DNA from: Jiangella muralis
GTDB lineage: Bacteria > Actinomycetota > Actinomycetes > Jiangellales > Jiangellaceae
Assembly (NCBI RefSeq): GCF_001270745.1
Contig: NZ_LFXL01000038.1
Coordinates: forward strand, 1 to 64,000
Direction: 5' to 3'
Length of the DNA stretch: 64,000 bases
This document shows, piece by piece, positions 16,560-25,606 of the stretch (its first letter is position 1; each line of letters starts with the position of its first letter). The translations under genes and the position numbers were made by a program. The notes beneath the pieces are model-generated. The model was not told where the DNA came from and made no database searches. It saw only the letters and a list, made by a program, of their open reading frames with translations.

Positions 16560-17843
16560 TCAGTCCACCGTGATGTGCGGCCGGTCGGCCTGGTCGTCGC
16601 CCCAGGCGATCCGCTGCGGCGTCGAGGTGGCCTCGATGGTGGCCGTGCGGTCGCGGTCGAAGTAGTCCCAGGCCCACGTCACGAACGCGTCGGTCTTGCT
16701 GTGCACGCCGCTCATCAGCATCATGTGCACCCCGAGCCAGGCGGCGAACGCGACCGGCCCCTCGACCTGGTGGTGACGTTTGCCGACCTCGGCGACGGCG
16801 GCGTTGCGGCCGATCATCGCCATGATGCCCTTGTCCTTGTACCGGAACGGGCGGGCCGGCTCGCCCCGCCGCTCGCGCAGGATGTTCTCCGCGGCCCACT
16901 TCCCCGACTGCTGCGCGACGGAGCCCAGCTGCGGCCACGTCCCGGACGCCCCCGACGGGATGTTCGCGGCGTCGCCGACGGCGTAGGCGCCCGGGTAGCC
17001 GTCCAGGGTGAGGTCGGGCCGGACGTCGAGCCGCGCGCCCCGGCCCGGCTCCGGCCCGGCGCTCGCGGCGACGGACGAGCCCAGCTCGCCGCCGCCCCAC
17101 ACCACCGTCCGGGCCGCGATGCTGCCGCCGTCGTCGAGCTCGACGCGGTCCGGGTGGACGGCCGCGACCCCGGTGCGCAGCCGCACCTCGGCGCCCGCCT
17201 CGCGCAGCTTGCGGACGACGTACTCCTGCGCGTGGGTGGAGAACTCGCCGAGCAGGGCGTCGCCGCGGTCGACGATGGTGATCCGGCCCGGCTGGTCCAG
17301 CCGCACGGACGCGCGCAGGGCGTCCGTCAGCTCGGCGAGGGCGCCGGTGGTCTCGACGCCGGTCGGGCCGCCGCCGACCACCACGACGTCGAGGGTTCCG
17401 GGCGCCGCGTCGCGCAGCAGGGCCTGCAGGTGCAGCCGCAGCCGCTCCGCGTCGGCGACGGAGTACAGCGGGAACGCGTGCTCGGCGGCGCCCGGGATGC
17501 CGAAGAAGTTCGGCCGGGCGCCCGCGGCCACGACGACGTGCGACCCGGTGAGGGTCCGGCCGTCGGCCAGGACGAGGCCGCGGTCGGCCAGCCACACCTC
17601 GGCGACCTCCGCGGTCACGACGTCGACCGTCGCGTCGTCCTGGAAGATGGCCCGGTGCGGCCGGGCGATGTCCTCGGCCGGCAGCTGCGAGCTGGCCACC
17701 TGGTACAGCAGCGGCTGGAACTGGTGGTAGTCGTTGCGGTCCACCAGCGTCACCGCGACGTCCTCCTCGGCCAGCCGGCGGGCACAGGCGACGCCGGCCA
17801 TCCCGCCGCCCAGGACGAGCACGCGGTCGGCCGGCCCGGTCAC
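16560..17843 (-). CDS. ndh: Type II NADH dehydrogenase (NDH-2)
   Basis: Single-subunit NADH:quinone oxidoreductase, 427 aa. Diagnostic NDH-2 features are VLGGGMAG near the N-terminus, NDYHQFQPLLYQVA (about 37-50), a second dinucleotide site VVGGGPTGVET, YAVGDAA, and the C-terminal membrane-surface region WLGVHMMLMSGVHSK with AWDYF. GTG 17843 overlaps the GH15 stop (GTGA). It sits in the same transcript as cytochrome bd, so together they would form a short NADH-to-oxygen chain without a proton-pumping complex I. It is distinct in sequence from the other NDH-2-like gene at 10436. Confidence 0.87.
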   Translation of the reverse strand: MTGPADRVLVLGGGMAGVACARRLAEEDVAVTLVDRNDYHQFQPLLYQVASSQLPAEDIARPHRAIFQDDATVDVVTAEVAEVWLADRGLVLADGRTLTGSHVVVAAGARPNFFGIPGAAEHAFPLYSVADAERLRLHLQALLRDAAPGTLDVVVVGGGPTGVETTGALAELTDALRASVRLDQPGRITIVDRGDALLGEFSTHAQEYVVRKLREAGAEVRLRTGVAAVHPDRVELDDGGSIAARTVVWGGGELGSSVAASAGPEPGRGARLDVRPDLTLDGYPGAYAVGDAANIPSGASGTWPQLGSVAQQSGKWAAENILRERRGEPARPFRYKDKGIMAMIGRNAAVAEVGKRHHQVEGPVAFAAWLGVHMMLMSGVHSKTDAFVTWAWDYFDRDRTATIEATSTPQRIAWGDDQADRPHITVD

Positions 17844-19708
17844 AGCGACAGCTCCGCGAGCCGTTCGTGCAGGACGATCCGGCCGGCCGCCTGGATGAGG
17901 GCGAGGTGCGAGAACGCCTGCGGGGTGTTGCCCAGGTGCCGGGCGCGGCCGACCTCGTACTCCTCGGCGTACAGGCCCAGCGGCGAGGCGATGGCGAGCA
18001 GGCGTTCCATCAGGGCGGTCGCCCGGTCCATCTCGCGCACTGCCGTCAGCGCCGACACCAGCCAGAACGAGCAGATGAGGAAGGTGCCCTCCTTGCCGGC
18101 CAGGCCGTCGTCGGTCTCGTCGGTCCGGTATCGCAGCACGAAGCCGTTCTCGGTGAGCTCCTCGTCGATGGCGTCGATGGTGGCCCGGATCCGCTCGTCG
18201 TCGTCGGGCAGGAACCCGAACAGCGGTGCGAGCAGCGTCGACGCGTCCAGGGCGTCGGTGTCGTAGTGCTGACGGAGCACGCCGCGGTCGCTGACGCCGT
18301 GGTCGAGGATGTCCTGACGGATCTCCTCGGCGGTCGCCGCCCATGCCTGCTGCCGCTCGGGGTCGTCCCGGATGGCCGCCAGCTGGGCGGCGCGGTCCAT
18401 GGCGACCCAGCACATGAGCTTGGACGACACGTAGTGCTGCGGCTTGCCGCGGGCCTCCCAGATGCCCTGGTCGGGTTCGCGCCAGACCGCCGCTGCCGCC
18501 TCGGCCTGCGTCTTCACCAACGGCCACAGCCGCCGCGGCAGGTGCTTGCTGCGGCGGGTGTGCAGCAGCAGCGCGTCGAGGACCGCGCCGTACACGTCGT
18601 TCTGCCGCTGGTCGAAGGCGCCGTTGCCGATGCGCACCGGCCGGGCGCCCTCGTAGCCGGACAGCTCGTCGCGGGTCGACTCGGTGAGGTCGCGCCGTCC
18701 GTCGATGCCGTACATGATCTGCAGGCCGCCGTCGGCACTCGGCTCGACGTCGGCGACGAACTGGATGAACTCCTCGGCCTCCCAGTCGAGGTTGAGGTAG
18801 TGCAGCGCCTGCAGGGTGAACGTGGTGTCGCGCATCCACGTGTACCGGTAGTCCCAGTTGCGCTCGCCGCCCGGCGTCTCCGGCAGCGACGTCGTCAGTG
18901 CGGCCACGGTCGCCCCGGTGGGCATGTAGGTCAGGCCCTTGATGGTCAGCGCGGACCGCTCGAGCGGGTGCCGCAGCGGGTGGTCGGGGATGCGGGCGCG
19001 GGCCAGCCAGTCGCGCCAGAACACGATGGTCCGGTCCAGGCGCGCGAAGGCGTCGTCGTCGCTCTCGGGCGCCGCCAGGTCGTGGCTCCACGACAGTGCG
19101 CACCACGCCCGCTCGCCCTTCCGAAGCACGTGCCGGGCGCGGGCCGAGCCGCCCTCGATGCCGATCGACAGGTCGGTGCTCAGCCGGATGGTCTGCCCGG
19201 TCCCCGCCGCGTCGGCCGCGTGGGCCCCGTCGTCGGCGTCGACCACCGTCCAGGTGGCGAGCTCGCGCCCGTAGTCGAAGACCGCCTCGCAGACCGCCTC
19301 GATCTCGACCTCGCCGTCCAGGCACTCGGCGGTCCGCACCAGCAGGTGCTCGGCGTCGTCGTCGGTGGGCGGCCGGGTGTGCGGGGTGACGATGTCGGCG
19401 CCACGCCGCGGGCCCATCACGAGGGCGTCGCGGATGCGGACCCACCCGCCGGGCGTGTGCCACGTCGTCTCCAGCACGTTGGTACCGGGGACGTAGTACC
19501 GCGCCGTCGGCACGTTGATGCCGTAGGGGCCCCACCGGAACGAGCCGGCGCCACGGTCGAGCAGGTTGCCGAAGACGCTCGGCCCGTCGAACGCGGGCAG
19601 GCACAGCCAGTCGACCGAGCCGTCCGGGGCGACCAGCGCGCCGGTGTGACAGTCGGACAGGAACGCGTAGTCCGCGATGGGCGGGAACGGCGATGTCGAC
19701 AAACTCAT
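17840..19708 (-). CDS. Glycoside hydrolase family 15 protein (glucoamylase/trehalase-like)
   Basis: GH15 enzyme, 622 aa, with no signal peptide, so cytoplasmic. It has the N-terminal beta-sandwich (YAFLSDCHTGALVAPDGSVDWL, first 20 or so residues after 12) and the (alpha/alpha)6 catalytic barrel with RNWDYRYTWMRD and, near the C-terminus, GKEGTFLICSFW containing the likely catalytic glutamate. Actinobacterial GH15 proteins of this size include trehalases and glucoamylases; the substrate is not decided here. ATG 19708 has GGAGGAG upstream and overlaps the cydB stop. Being inside an operon with cytochrome bd suggests that released glucose is oxidised under low-oxygen or stress conditions. Confidence 0.87.
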   Translation of the reverse strand: MSLSTSPFPPIADYAFLSDCHTGALVAPDGSVDWLCLPAFDGPSVFGNLLDRGAGSFRWGPYGINVPTARYYVPGTNVLETTWHTPGGWVRIRDALVMGPRRGADIVTPHTRPPTDDDAEHLLVRTAECLDGEVEIEAVCEAVFDYGRELATWTVVDADDGAHAADAAGTGQTIRLSTDLSIGIEGGSARARHVLRKGERAWCALSWSHDLAAPESDDDAFARLDRTIVFWRDWLARARIPDHPLRHPLERSALTIKGLTYMPTGATVAALTTSLPETPGGERNWDYRYTWMRDTTFTLQALHYLNLDWEAEEFIQFVADVEPSADGGLQIMYGIDGRRDLTESTRDELSGYEGARPVRIGNGAFDQRQNDVYGAVLDALLLHTRRSKHLPRRLWPLVKTQAEAAAAVWREPDQGIWEARGKPQHYVSSKLMCWVAMDRAAQLAAIRDDPERQQAWAATAEEIRQDILDHGVSDRGVLRQHYDTDALDASTLLAPLFGFLPDDDERIRATIDAIDEELTENGFVLRYRTDETDDGLAGKEGTFLICSFWLVSALTAVREMDRATALMERLLAIASPLGLYAEEYEVGRARHLGNTPQAFSHLALIQAAGRIVLHERLAELSL

Positions 19709-20709
19709 GATGACTCCTCCGGCAACAGTCCGCGCTGGTCCAGGACGTAGAGCAGGACGAAGCCCGGCAGCACGACGAGTGCGGCCAGCCCCACGACGAC
19801 CAGAACGGTGATCAGGGTGGCGTCCGGCGCGGCGGCCGCGGACACCTTCAGGCTCTCGGGCAGCAGGTACGGCCATTGCGCCACGCCCCACGCCGCGACG
19901 ATGCTCGCGACCGCGCCGACGGCGAGCAGCCGGCCGCCGCGCGCGGCGTCGCGGACCAGCAGCACCAGGGCGCCGATGCCGCAGGCGACGCTCAGGATCA
20001 CCAGCGGCAGTGCCCGCCCGGTCAACCCGTCGAACACGTACTCCGCGTCGGCGCGCAGCACGAACACGCCCACCGCCGCGATGACGGCGACGGCGGCCGC
20101 GGCGGCCACCGCGCGGCGGCGGAAGTACGCCGCCATCGCCGCGTCGCTCAGCCGCCGCGCGTCCCACACGAGATAGGCGGCGGCCAGGTAGGCGACGGCC
20201 GCGACCGCCAGCACGCCGCCCAGGATCGACGTCGGGTTGACCCAGCTGGACACCGGATCGCCGGCCCGCCCACCCGCCGGCACCCGCCCCGACGCGATGG
20301 CACCGGCGATCGAGCCCAGCGCGTACGGCACGATCACCGAGGACAGCGCGAACGCCGCGCCGAAGACCCGGCGATACTCCACCCGCTGCACCGACTTCCG
20401 GAACGCGAAGCCGGCGCCGCGCAGCACGATGCCCAGCGCGGCGATGGCCAGCGGCACGAACAACGTCAGCGTGATGGACGCGTAGGCCTGCGAGAACGAC
20501 GTCCACAACACCGCGAACACGAAGATCAGCCAGACGTGGTTGGCCTCCCACACCGGCCCGATCGAGTGCTCGATGACCGCCCGCGGCCGGGCGCCGCGGC
20601 CGGCGCCGCCCGCGACGAGGTCCCAGAAGCCGGCCCCGAAGTCGGCGCCGGCGAAGACCGCGTACGCCACGATCGCGACCATCAGCACGATGGCGACCGC
20701 CGTGCTCAC
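19705..20709 (-). CDS. cydB: Cytochrome bd ubiquinol oxidase subunit II
   Basis: Membrane subunit II of cytochrome bd oxidase, 334 aa, with about eight hydrophobic spans. The N-terminal GADFGAGFWDLVAGG and GPVWEANHVWLIF segments are hallmarks of CydB, and VNPTSILGGVLAV is also typical. GTG 20709 overlaps the cydA stop (GTGA) and its own stop overlaps the GH15 start. No cydCD assembly exporter follows; it must be encoded elsewhere. Confidence 0.93.
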   Translation of the reverse strand: MSTAVAIVLMVAIVAYAVFAGADFGAGFWDLVAGGAGRGARPRAVIEHSIGPVWEANHVWLIFVFAVLWTSFSQAYASITLTLFVPLAIAALGIVLRGAGFAFRKSVQRVEYRRVFGAAFALSSVIVPYALGSIAGAIASGRVPAGGRAGDPVSSWVNPTSILGGVLAVAAVAYLAAAYLVWDARRLSDAAMAAYFRRRAVAAAAAVAVIAAVGVFVLRADAEYVFDGLTGRALPLVILSVACGIGALVLLVRDAARGGRLLAVGAVASIVAAWGVAQWPYLLPESLKVSAAAAPDATLITVLVVVGLAALVVLPGFVLLYVLDQRGLLPEESS

Positions 20710-22130
20710 GGCGCCACCTCCTGCTCGTCCGGCGCGCGCCCGGCCGGGGCACGCGGACCGTAGGGCGCGTCGTCGTCGGTGAAGCAGTCGCCGCGCCGCC
20801 ACCGCCGGCTCATCCCGCGCAGCACCAGCACCGTCGTGACGCCGAGCGCGGTGTAGAGCAGCACGACCGCGACGAACATGATCCAGACGCCGGTGTTGGA
20901 CGTGGCGGCGTCCTCGACCTTCATGTGGCCGTAGACGATCCACGGCTGCCGGCCGACCTCCGTGACGACCCAGCCGGCCTCCATCGTGATGACCGCGAGC
21001 ACACCCGACGCCGCGGCGGCGCGCAGGAACCACTTGCTCCGCGGCATCCGGCGGCGGACCGCCCAGACGAGCCCGTACCAGACGGAGAGCAGGAACAGCA
21101 GCGTGCCGAGGCCGACCATGACGTCCCACGACAGGTGCACGATGTTGACCTGCCGGGTGGTGGGCCGCTCGTCGGCCGGGAAGGCGTCGAGGCCCTGGAC
21201 GACGGTGTCCCTGCCGCTGCTCGGGTCGGACAGCCACGAGGCCAGTCCCGGGATCGCGAAGCCGCCGCTGACGGTGCCGTCGTCGTTCAGCCGGCCGAGC
21301 AGCGTCTCGGGCACGTCGCTGGCGGTCTCCGGCACCAGTTCGATGGCGGCGAACTTGGCCGGCTGGTTGTCGTAGACCCAGCGGGCCAGCGCGTCGCCGA
21401 CGACCAGTTGCACCGGCGTCATGGCCGCGGCGACCGAGAACGCGATGATGAAGCCGACCCGGTGGTAGCGGTCGCGGCGGCCGCGCAGCATCCCCGTCGC
21501 GTACACGGACGCGACCAGGAACCCGCCGACGATGTAGGCGGCGATGATCATGTGGGCGGCCTGCAGCGGCATCGCGTCGTTGAAGATCACCCGCCACGGG
21601 TCGACGTCCACGATGGTGCCGGACGAGTCGAGGGTGAAGCCCGTCGGCGCGTTCATCCAGGCGTTCGCGGCGACGACGGAGGCGCTGCCGAAGATGCCGG
21701 CCAGCACGATCGGGACGCCGGTCCAGAAGTGCGTCCAGGGCCGCAGCCGGCGCCAGCCGAAGATGTAGATCGTGATGAAGATGGCCTCGGTGAAGAAGAA
21801 GATGCCCTCGAACAGGAACGGGATGCCGAACGCCTCGCCCCACTGCCCCATGAACCGGGGCCAGAGCAGGCCGAACTCGAAGCTCAGGACGGTGCCGGTC
21901 ACCGCGCCGACGGCGAACGTCACCGCCATGTACTTCGACCAGCGCTGGGCCAGCAGCAGCGCGTCGCGGTCGTCGTGCTTGAGCGCCCGGTAGTTCGCGA
22001 TCAGGGTGAAGAACGCCCACGACACCCCGAGCGGCACCAGGATGATGTGGAAGGCCAGGGTGAAGGCCATCTGCCCCCTCGCCCACGGGACGGGGTCGAC
22101 GGCGGCGAGCGTGGCGGCGAGCGTGCTCAT
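20706..22130 (-). CDS. cydA: Cytochrome bd ubiquinol oxidase subunit I
   Basis: Haem-binding quinol oxidase subunit, 474 aa, reducing oxygen to water in the cytoplasmic membrane with high affinity. His28 (MAFTLAFHIIL) matches a haem ligand of the family, and FLFEGIFFFTEAIFI, QAAHMIIAAY and GWVVTEVGRQPW are conserved landmarks. The quinol-binding Q-loop is of the short type, as in other Gram-positive enzymes. ATG 22130 lies 1 nt beyond the stop of the LAL regulator, so regulator and oxidase are on one message. Confidence 0.95.
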   Translation of the reverse strand: MSTLAATLAAVDPVPWARGQMAFTLAFHIILVPLGVSWAFFTLIANYRALKHDDRDALLLAQRWSKYMAVTFAVGAVTGTVLSFEFGLLWPRFMGQWGEAFGIPFLFEGIFFFTEAIFITIYIFGWRRLRPWTHFWTGVPIVLAGIFGSASVVAANAWMNAPTGFTLDSSGTIVDVDPWRVIFNDAMPLQAAHMIIAAYIVGGFLVASVYATGMLRGRRDRYHRVGFIIAFSVAAAMTPVQLVVGDALARWVYDNQPAKFAAIELVPETASDVPETLLGRLNDDGTVSGGFAIPGLASWLSDPSSGRDTVVQGLDAFPADERPTTRQVNIVHLSWDVMVGLGTLLFLLSVWYGLVWAVRRRMPRSKWFLRAAAASGVLAVITMEAGWVVTEVGRQPWIVYGHMKVEDAATSNTGVWIMFVAVVLLYTALGVTTVLVLRGMSRRWRRGDCFTDDDAPYGPRAPAGRAPDEQEVAP

Positions 22131-22131
22131 G

Positions 22132-24732
22132 TCAGACGAGGCCCAGCTGGCGGGCCCGCCGGACCGCCTCGTTCCGCCGCGACGCGGACAGCTTGCTCAG
22201 GATGCCGCGGACGTGGGTGCGCACGGTGTTGACGGAGATGTACATCGCCGACGCGACCTCCTCGGTCGTGAGCAGCGACGACAGGTGGCGCAACACCTCC
22301 AGCTCGCGGCCGGACAGCGCGCGGCCGACCGGCGGGACGTCGGTCTCCGGTCCGGGCGTGCGCCGCGGTGGCGGATTCGGCTCGGGGCGCAGCCAGTCCG
22401 CCCGCGCCGACACCACGGTGTCGGTGCGGATCAGCCGGCGGACCTGCGGCGAGACGTGCGTGAACGGGCGCCGCAGCCGCTCGCGCCGGGCCATGGCCAG
22501 CGCCCGGACGAGGTCGGACCGGCCGGTTCCGCCGGCGCCCCGGCCGAGCTGCCGGTGCGCGTGCCGGAGCAGTTGCTCCACCCGGGCGGCCTGCGACTCG
22601 ATCCCGGGCGGGCGGGGTTCGGCGACGAGGCCGCCGTCGAGGGCGGCCGCTTCGGCGCTGATCAGGGCGCGGACCCAGGCCGGGCCGGCGTCGTCCCCGC
22701 GCAGCAGCCGCCGGGCGCCGTCTGCGTCGCCCTGGTCGCGCCGCAGCCGGACCTGCAGCAGCGTCGCGACCGACGACAGCAGCGTGTCGGCTCGGCACTC
22801 CGGCACCCGGAGGGCGCGGCGCAGCCAGTGCTGGGCGGCGGTCAGGTCCTGTTGCTGGGACGCCACCCATGCGCGAGCCAGATGGGCGGCGGCGGGCCGG
22901 TCCGTGGCGGCGACGGCTCGCCCGGCCGCCAGCTCCTCGGCGGCGCCGGCGAGGTCCGCGACCCGCGACAGCGCTCCCCGGCCGGCCTCGGCCAGCGCCA
23001 GCATCCCGAGGATGCGCAACCGGATCGCCGCGGCCACGCCGTCATCCGGGCCGCCGCGCTCGCCGTGGTCCCCGGTCACGGCGAGCGCGGCGGTCAGGTC
23101 CGTGCGGGCGGCGCCCGGGTCGCCGGCCCGCAGCCACGCGGTGCCGGCCGCGAGCAGCGCCAGCGCCAGCAGTTCGTCGTGCCGGCCCGAGCGCGCGGCG
23201 GACGGCGAGCGCAGCGCGTCCCGCGCCTGACCCGCGGCCGCGAGCGTCGCGTCCGTGTCACCGGCCGCGTCGGACAGCACGGTGCGGGTGACCGCGGTGG
23301 CCAGGGCCAGCGCGGCGCCGGCCGCGTCGTCCCCCACCGCGGCGAGGTGCTCGTCGCACCGGGACAGCTCCCGTGCGGCCCGGCTCAGGTCACCGTGCCG
23401 CACGGCGAGCGCCGCCCGCAGCACCGCGACGGCCGGGGCGTCCACGTCATCGGGCAGTCGCTCCAGCCGCCCGGACAGCTCCGGCGACGCGCCCCGTACC
23501 AGCAGCGGGGCGAGCGCGGCGCCGTCGACGACGAGGGTCGCTGCACCGGCCCAGTCCTCCGCGGCCGCCAGTTGCTCCACCGCCTCGGCGAGGCGGCCCG
23601 CCCCGGCGAACCAGTAGGCGGCCCGGCGGCGCAGCTCGCCGGTCGCCGCGGGGCTCTCGTCGGCCAGCACCGTGCCCAGCAGGCCGCGGACCAGCGGGTG
23701 CGTCCGGTAGCTGCCGGCCGCACCGGGCACCGGCAGGACGAAGGCGTTGCCGCGCGCGAGCTCGGACAGCAGCCGTTCGCTGTCGTCCCGCCCGGTCAGC
23801 TCGCGCGCCAGGCCGGGCGGCAACTCGGATGCGACGCTGACGCGGGCCAGGAAGTCCAGGCGGTCCGGCGGCAGCGCCTCGAGCACCTCCGCCGCCAGGT
23901 ACTCGGCCAGCGCCGAACCGGCCGGCACGAGGGCGGCGCGGGCGACGTCGGCCGCGGCGCTGGCGGGGCGCTGCTGCGCCGCGAGTGCCAGGAACCGGAC
24001 GCCCGCCGCCCAGCCCTCGGTGCGATCGGCGACGATCCTCGCTAGTTCCGGGGTGCGCACGCCGTGCAGCTCGAGCAGCGCGCCGACCTCGGGGAGGGTG
24101 AAGGCGAGGTCGTCGTAGCGGACCTGGGCCACCGTCCCGTCCAGCAGGTACCGGTGCAGCGGCAGCACCGGCTCGGCGCGAGTGACCAGGACCAGCCGGA
24201 ACCGCGGAGCGGCGGCCCGCAGCAACTGGTCCAGCTGACGGCCGATGCGGCGGTCGGTCAGGCGTTCGGCCTGGTCCAGCACGAGCGCCACCGGCGCATC
24301 GTGTGCGAGCAGCCCGGCCGCGAGGCGGTCGATCCGCGCCGGGTCGGCATCGCGTGCGATATCCGGCGCGCCGTCTACGAACACGCCTGCCCGGGCGATG
24401 GCGGCGGCCACGTCCGACCAGAACGCGCCGGGCCGGTCGTCGACCTCGTCGAGCGTCAGCCACGCGGGCGGGCCGGCCAGCGCGACCGTCGACGCACCAC
24501 GAGTGGGCTGGGCCGCCCAGGTCGCGGCGGCCACCGTCTTGCCGGACCCCGCGGGCGCGCGGACCAGGGTGAGCGGCGCGCCGCGGACGCCTTCCCCGAT
24601 CGCGTCGGCCAGGCGGCGCCGGCTGACTGCGGGGAACGCGTGCGGCGGCGGGCTCAGGCGGGTGACGGGCGGCAGCGGCCGGCCCCCGTCCACGCGCACA
24701 CCTTCGGCCGTTCTGGCAGCGTGCCCCGTCAC
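22132..24732 (-). CDS. LAL-family (MalT-like) LuxR-type ATPase regulator
   Basis: Large transcriptional regulator, 866 aa. It has an N-terminal STAND ATPase with Walker A APAGSGKT at residues 59-66, the VALVLDQAERL Walker B-like segment, a long helical/TPR-like middle, and a C-terminal LuxR helix-turn-helix of about 65 residues (LSGRELEVLRHLSS ... SVNTVRTHVRGILSKL). MalT-like proteins bind a small inducer and ATP, then activate transcription. Start GTG 24732 is the first clear start. It is the first gene of the operon with cydAB, GH15, NDH-2 and GMC genes and most likely activates it; the inducer is unknown. Confidence 0.88.
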   Translation of the reverse strand: MTGHAARTAEGVRVDGGRPLPPVTRLSPPPHAFPAVSRRRLADAIGEGVRGAPLTLVRAPAGSGKTVAAATWAAQPTRGASTVALAGPPAWLTLDEVDDRPGAFWSDVAAAIARAGVFVDGAPDIARDADPARIDRLAAGLLAHDAPVALVLDQAERLTDRRIGRQLDQLLRAAAPRFRLVLVTRAEPVLPLHRYLLDGTVAQVRYDDLAFTLPEVGALLELHGVRTPELARIVADRTEGWAAGVRFLALAAQQRPASAAADVARAALVPAGSALAEYLAAEVLEALPPDRLDFLARVSVASELPPGLARELTGRDDSERLLSELARGNAFVLPVPGAAGSYRTHPLVRGLLGTVLADESPAATGELRRRAAYWFAGAGRLAEAVEQLAAAEDWAGAATLVVDGAALAPLLVRGASPELSGRLERLPDDVDAPAVAVLRAALAVRHGDLSRAARELSRCDEHLAAVGDDAAGAALALATAVTRTVLSDAAGDTDATLAAAGQARDALRSPSAARSGRHDELLALALLAAGTAWLRAGDPGAARTDLTAALAVTGDHGERGGPDDGVAAAIRLRILGMLALAEAGRGALSRVADLAGAAEELAAGRAVAATDRPAAAHLARAWVASQQQDLTAAQHWLRRALRVPECRADTLLSSVATLLQVRLRRDQGDADGARRLLRGDDAGPAWVRALISAEAAALDGGLVAEPRPPGIESQAARVEQLLRHAHRQLGRGAGGTGRSDLVRALAMARRERLRRPFTHVSPQVRRLIRTDTVVSARADWLRPEPNPPPRRTPGPETDVPPVGRALSGRELEVLRHLSSLLTTEEVASAMYISVNTVRTHVRGILSKLSASRRNEAVRRARQLGLV

Positions 24733-24808
24733 GATGCCTCACCCCCCGTGTGCCCACTCTCGGCGCGGGCCGGGTGCGCGCCATCACCCGGAACGGGTTA
24801 GAGCGCTC

Positions 24809-25606
24809 TCATCCACGCGTGAAGAATCCGGTGTCGAGGTCGCTGACCACCGCGTCGATGGCATCGCCGCCGACGGTGATCGGCCCGCGCCACGGCGCGC
24901 TGAGCGCGAACAGCAGCGCGAGGCTGAGCCCCACCACCCCGGCCAGGCCGACGACCAGCAGCGAGATCCGCGTCCCGCCGCGGACGGCCAGCGCGCTGGC
25001 GTTGACGATCAGCGCGACGCCGCTGGCCACCAGCGTGCCGACGTAGAGCCCCGGGATCTGGTGGTCGGCGGCGACGATGCGGGCCCGCCGGGTGCTCGTC
25101 ACGGCGTCCACCGAGGTGAGCAACTCGGTCGACGCCGGGGTGCCGATGTCCGGCCAGCGGGCCGCCTCCGTGCGGACCGCCCGCTCCAGCGCGGCGACCG
25201 CACGCTCGGTGTCGGGGTCGTCGCCGCTGGCGGCGGCCGCGCCGCTCCACTCGCGGTCGCGGGTGGTCGTCAGGTAGTCGCGCAGTGCGGCGTGGACGGG
25301 CTCGGGGTCGACGCCCGGGTTGGTGGCGGCCCAGGCCAGCCGGGCCGCGGCGGCACCCTCGTCGCTGACGTAGCCCTCCGCCGTCCGCAGGTAGCCGGCC
25401 TCGCTGGACAGCGTCAGCGCGGTGAGGATGGCGAACGCCGCGCCCAGCGCCGGCATCAGCGGCGCGGCGATCTGCTGCACGCGATCGCGTCCGGCCTCCG
25501 GCACCAGCGCCCGCACGGCCACCGTCGACGCGACGACGACCAGCAGCGCCAGCACCAGGCAGCCCACCACGAGCACGCCGGCCGGCAGCGAGCTGAGCCA
25601 GCTCAT
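24809..25606 (-). CDS. DUF4239-like membrane protein
   Basis: Membrane protein of 265 aa with two N-terminal spans, a soluble helical stretch of about 120 residues and two C-terminal spans. The layout, including the RARIVAADHQIPGLYVGTLVASG turn into the third span, fits the DUF4239 (bestrophin-like) group. It overlaps the upstream paralogous gene by ATGA (25603-25606), so the two may form one hetero-oligomer. Function unknown; no catalytic motif is visible. Confidence 0.65.
   Translation of the reverse strand: MSWLSSLPAGVLVVGCLVLALLVVVASTVAVRALVPEAGRDRVQQIAAPLMPALGAAFAILTALTLSSEAGYLRTAEGYVSDEGAAAARLAWAATNPGVDPEPVHAALRDYLTTTRDREWSGAAAASGDDPDTERAVAALERAVRTEAARWPDIGTPASTELLTSVDAVTSTRRARIVAADHQIPGLYVGTLVASGVALIVNASALAVRGGTRISLLVVGLAGVVGLSLALLFALSAPWRGPITVGGDAIDAVVSDLDTGFFTRG

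Noticed and set aside
24733-24808. Operator before the LAL regulator
   Set aside because: CCCGGAACGGGT and GAGCGCTC are short palindromes but no convincing -35/-10 pair was found; not enough to annotate.
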